From positions 124,001-188,000 of the forward strand of contig NZ_BSPC01000022.1 of assembly GCF_030160835.1 (NCBI RefSeq): 64,000 nucleotides of DNA, read 5' to 3'. This DNA is from Labrys miyagiensis (GTDB lineage: Bacteria > Pseudomonadota > Alphaproteobacteria > Rhizobiales > Labraceae). Position numbers and translations under genes: made by a program. Numbering within the stretch: the stretch's first letter is position 1; each line of letters opens with the position of its first letter. Below, one piece after another: positions 61,698 to 64,000 of this stretch. The notes under the pieces were generated by a model, which saw nothing but the letters and a program-made list of their open reading frames with translations, was not told the origin of the DNA and did no database searches.

Positions 61698-61912
61698 GCG
61701 TTCTCCTCGAAGTCCTCCGGGAACTTGTCGGCATGTTCATCGCCGATGCGAGGCTGACCATCACCACCCTGATTCTGGTCGCTGCCGTCGCGGCGCTCGC
61801 CCTGGGCCTGGGGGTGGAGCCGCTCTTGTGTGGCGGCGTGCTCCTTGCCGGTTGTCTCGTCATTCTCATCGAAGCCGTGCTCCGAGAAGCTCGGCACCGC
61901 AGAGCGCCATAG
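61694..61912 (+). CDS. Small membrane protein coupled to the COG4280-type gene
   Basis: A 72-residue protein with two hydrophobic spans (TTLILVAAVAALALGLG and LLCGGVLLAGCLVILIEAVL). The ATG overlaps the stop of the larger membrane protein and has GGAGGTGAG upstream, so it is a genuine small gene. I recognise no family. It probably works as an accessory subunit of the neighbour. Confidence 0.7.
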   Translation: MSVLLEVLRELVGMFIADARLTITTLILVAAVAALALGLGVEPLLCGGVLLAGCLVILIEAVLREARHRRAP

Positions 61913-62170
61913 GGAGCACGCTCATGACATAACCGGCCTGGCAGCCGTCGCTCCATCATCTAACCCAAATGAATCATCGTCTCTGCGGACGATGAAAGGA
62001 ATTCTTATTTGTGTTTATTGATTAATATCAAATATATCTAAGATATACGAAAATCTATTTTGGCATAAATCTATATATTATTAGCATCATTACATAAATT
62101 TCACGTAACTGTCATTTCGGACTGGTAGCCGAGACTCGCACTCACTCCCTCAAAAACGAAGGATAAGTCG

Positions 62171-63703
62171 ATGAGGCGTCTTTTCAGATCGATTCTGCTC
62201 GGCTCGCTGGCAGTCATGCCGGCATTCGCCATGCAGCAGGCCCAGGCGGCGGGAACTCCCTACAAGCACGTATTGCTCATCAGCGTTGACGGCCTGCACG
62301 CCATCGATGTGGCCAATTATGTTGCGTCCCATCCCGCCGGCGCCCTGGCTGGCCTGACCCAGCATGGACTGTTCTACCCCAACGCGCTGACCACGGCTCC
62401 CTCGGACTCCTTTCCCGGCCTGGTGGCGCAGGTCACCGGCGGCACACCGGCCGTAACCGGTGTCTTCTATGACGACAGCTTCGATCGCACCTATTTCGCC
62501 CCGGGCTCGAATTGCCAGGGCGCTCCCGGCACGGAAGTCTCCTTCGCCGAGAATGTCGACAAGGATACCGACCGCCTCGATGGCGGCGGCACGCCCGGGC
62601 AGGCGACAACGCAGATCGACCCCGCCAAACTGCCTGTGGTGCTGGTGAACGGCAAATGCACCACCGTCTTCCCCCATGATTTCGTGCGCGTGAACAATAT
62701 CTTCGAGGTGGTGAAGCAGCATGGCGGCCGCACCGCCTGGTCTGACAAGCATCCGGCCTATGAATGGCTGAACGGTCCCTCCGGCAAGGGGCTTGATGAT
62801 TTCTATGCCCTGGAACAGGATTCGCTCATTCCCGGCACCAAGGTGAAGACGACGGGCAGCTTCAAGGCCGAGCGGGATTTCGACGAGGCCCGCGTCAAGG
62901 TGCTGATCAACGAGATGCGCGGCCTTGACAGCACCGGCACCACGAAAGAGCCCGTCCCGGCGCTGTTCGGCATGAATTTCCAGGCCGTCAGCGTCGGCCA
63001 GAAGCTGCCGAAATCCGGCCCCGGCGATGAAGCCGGCCTGACGGGCGGCTATGCCGATGCCGCCGCCACGCCCAATAGCGGCCTGGCCAAGCAGCTCGAT
63101 TATGTCGACGGGGCATTGGGCGAATTGTTCGCGGCCCTGCGCGACAACAAGCTCGACGACAGCACGCTGGTCGTGGTGGCTTCCAAGCACGGCCAGTCGC
63201 CCATCGACTCCGCCACCTTCCAGCCGCTTGATGACGATCCTTACTCAAAGACACCGGGTTATGGCTTCCATATTGCCGACGACGCCTCGCTGATCTGGCT
63301 GAAGCCGCAGGATCGCGAGAAGAATCTCGCCGCAGCGGCGGCCTATCTCGAGAAGTCGATCAAGACCCTCGGCATCGGCCAGGTGCTGACGCCGAACCAG
63401 CTGGCGCTGGCCTATCAGGATCCGGCCAGGGACAGCCGCACGCCGGACTTCATCGTCACGGTCAATCCGGGCGTCGTCTATACCTCCGGCTCGAAGATCG
63501 CCGAGCATGGCGGCGCGAATGCCAGCGATCGCAGCATCGCCCTGCTGGTTAGCGGTCCCGGTATCCAGCCGAAGACCATCACCGCGCTGGTGCAGACCAC
63601 GCAGGTCGCCCCGACCGTGCTGCGCGCGCTGGGCTACGATCCCGCCGAGCTCCAGGCGGTGGTCAAGGAAGACACGCAGGAACTGCCGGGCACGCCGTTC
63701 TGA
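62171..63703 (+). CDS. Exported alkaline phosphatase-superfamily phosphodiesterase
   Basis: A 510-residue secreted protein with a signal peptide (residues 1-27, ending AQAA). It belongs to the nucleotide pyrophosphatase/phosphodiesterase branch of the alkaline phosphatase superfamily: LLISVDGLHAIDV supplies the first metal ligand, and TTAPSDSFPGLVAQVTGG contains the nucleophile Ser (APSDSFPG pattern, Thr in most NPPs). KHGQSPID and EHGG near the end add the last metal ligands, with His. The target (phosphodiester or phosphonate) is unknown. The ATG has GAAGGA upstream. A family C repeat follows the stop. Confidence 0.88.
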   Translation: MRRLFRSILLGSLAVMPAFAMQQAQAAGTPYKHVLLISVDGLHAIDVANYVASHPAGALAGLTQHGLFYPNALTTAPSDSFPGLVAQVTGGTPAVTGVFYDDSFDRTYFAPGSNCQGAPGTEVSFAENVDKDTDRLDGGGTPGQATTQIDPAKLPVVLVNGKCTTVFPHDFVRVNNIFEVVKQHGGRTAWSDKHPAYEWLNGPSGKGLDDFYALEQDSLIPGTKVKTTGSFKAERDFDEARVKVLINEMRGLDSTGTTKEPVPALFGMNFQAVSVGQKLPKSGPGDEAGLTGGYADAAATPNSGLAKQLDYVDGALGELFAALRDNKLDDSTLVVVASKHGQSPIDSATFQPLDDDPYSKTPGYGFHIADDASLIWLKPQDREKNLAAAAAYLEKSIKTLGIGQVLTPNQLALAYQDPARDSRTPDFIVTVNPGVVYTSGSKIAEHGGANASDRSIALLVSGPGIQPKTITALVQTTQVAPTVLRALGYDPAELQAVVKEDTQELPGTPF

Positions 63704-63710
63704 GTAGGAT

Positions 63711-63784
63711 GGGGGCGGGTCTTCAGACCCGGCTCTCGATGGAGGCGGGTGCGACCAGATGCCGGGTCTGAAGACCCGCCCCCG
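63711..63784. repeat. Palindromic repeat, family C, copy 2
   Basis: Arms 63711-63732 and 63762-63784 are complementary (GGGGGCGGGTCTTCAGACCC core) and match copy 1 at 59059-59130. The loop differs. Again it starts within eight bases of a stop codon, here of the phosphodiesterase, between convergent genes. Confidence 0.9.
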
Positions 63785-63815
63785 AGCGGCGCCGGCCAGT
63801 TCGGCGCCGCCTCTC

Positions 63816-64000
63816 TCAGCTCAGCCTTTCGACCGTGATCGGCAGGTCGCGGACCCGTTTGCCGGTGGCATGGAAGACCGCATTGGCGATTGCCGGGGCG
63901 ACGCCGACAATGCCGAGTTCACCCACTGCCTTGCCGCCAAGAGTCGAGGCCTCGTAGTCAGGGATGCCGACCGAGATCATCTTGATGTCGGGGCAGCCCT
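63816..64000 (-). CDS. Molybdopterin-binding dehydrogenase large subunit, C-terminal fragment
   Basis: The window ends inside this minus-strand gene; about 60 C-terminal residues are visible. GGKAVGELGIVGVAPAIANAV is the hallmark end of the xanthine dehydrogenase/aldehyde oxidase-type molybdenum subunit, where the Glu of GEL/IG is the catalytic base, followed by FHATGKRVRDLPIT. The full subunit would be about 740 residues or more. Isoquinoline 1-oxidoreductase-like and CoxL-like relatives share this tail, so the substrate is open. Confidence 0.9.
   Translation of the reverse strand, partial: GCPDIKMISVGIPDYEASTLGGKAVGELGIVGVAPAIANAVFHATGKRVRDLPITVERLS

Overview
This window is chromosome-like DNA from a GC-rich alphaproteobacterium. 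The gene style fits Hyphomicrobiales (Rhizobiales): many ABC importers, ATGA-coupled operons, LysR/GntR/TetR/RpiR regulators, palindromic intergenic repeats. I cannot name the genus from sequence alone. No rRNA, tRNA, CRISPR array or phage was seen. The only mobile-element trace is one broken IS5-type transposase.

Layout. 1-6.1 kb: end of a Gfo/Idh/MocA dehydrogenase, a ribose-type sugar ABC importer, a TrmO-like protein and a Nudix hydrolase. 6.2-11.7 kb: exported carbonic anhydrase, a tiny ORF with a maximal Shine-Dalgarno, LysR regulator, methyltransferase, stress protein, aldo/keto reductase, DUF4239 protein. 12-14.2 kb: glycosyltransferase plus GDP-mannose 4,6-dehydratase after an AT-rich leader. 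14.3-17.3 kb: LysR, GNAT-like protein, autotransporter-type beta-barrel. 17.7-26.2 kb: a minus-strand peptide-scavenging operon (binding protein, two permeases, two ATPases, M32 carboxypeptidase, isoaspartyl peptidase) whose last gene runs into the IS remnant. 26.4-29.9 kb: divergent GntR regulator, creatininase-family protein, ketopantoate-reductase-like protein and SDR. 30-32.5 kb: HD-domain protein, isonitrile-hydratase-like protein, GlxA-type regulator. 32.6-34.6 kb: thioesterase, enoyl-CoA hydratase, cupin, cold-shock protein.

35.1-45.8 kb is the most unusual block: five tightly coupled minus-strand genes encoding a 1283-aa DUF4132 protein, a MoxR AAA ATPase, a DUF5682 protein, a von Willebrand A protein and a SWIM zinc-finger protein. 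The set corresponds to the poorly understood E. coli yehI/yehL/yehM/yehP/yehQ group.

46.4-57.9 kb is an amine-catabolism island: BetI-like TetR, PotD-type binding protein, flavin amine oxidase, PotABC-type ATPase and permeases, class III aminotransferase, a second TetR and a Rieske oxygenase. A GAATGAA(C/T)G motif recurs upstream of three of its transcription units. 58-64 kb: alpha/beta hydrolase, HAD phosphatase with an RpiR regulator, a COG4280-like membrane protein with a small partner, a secreted phosphodiesterase, and the C-terminus of a molybdopterin dehydrogenase. Three families of palindromic intergenic repeats are present, two of them in two copies.
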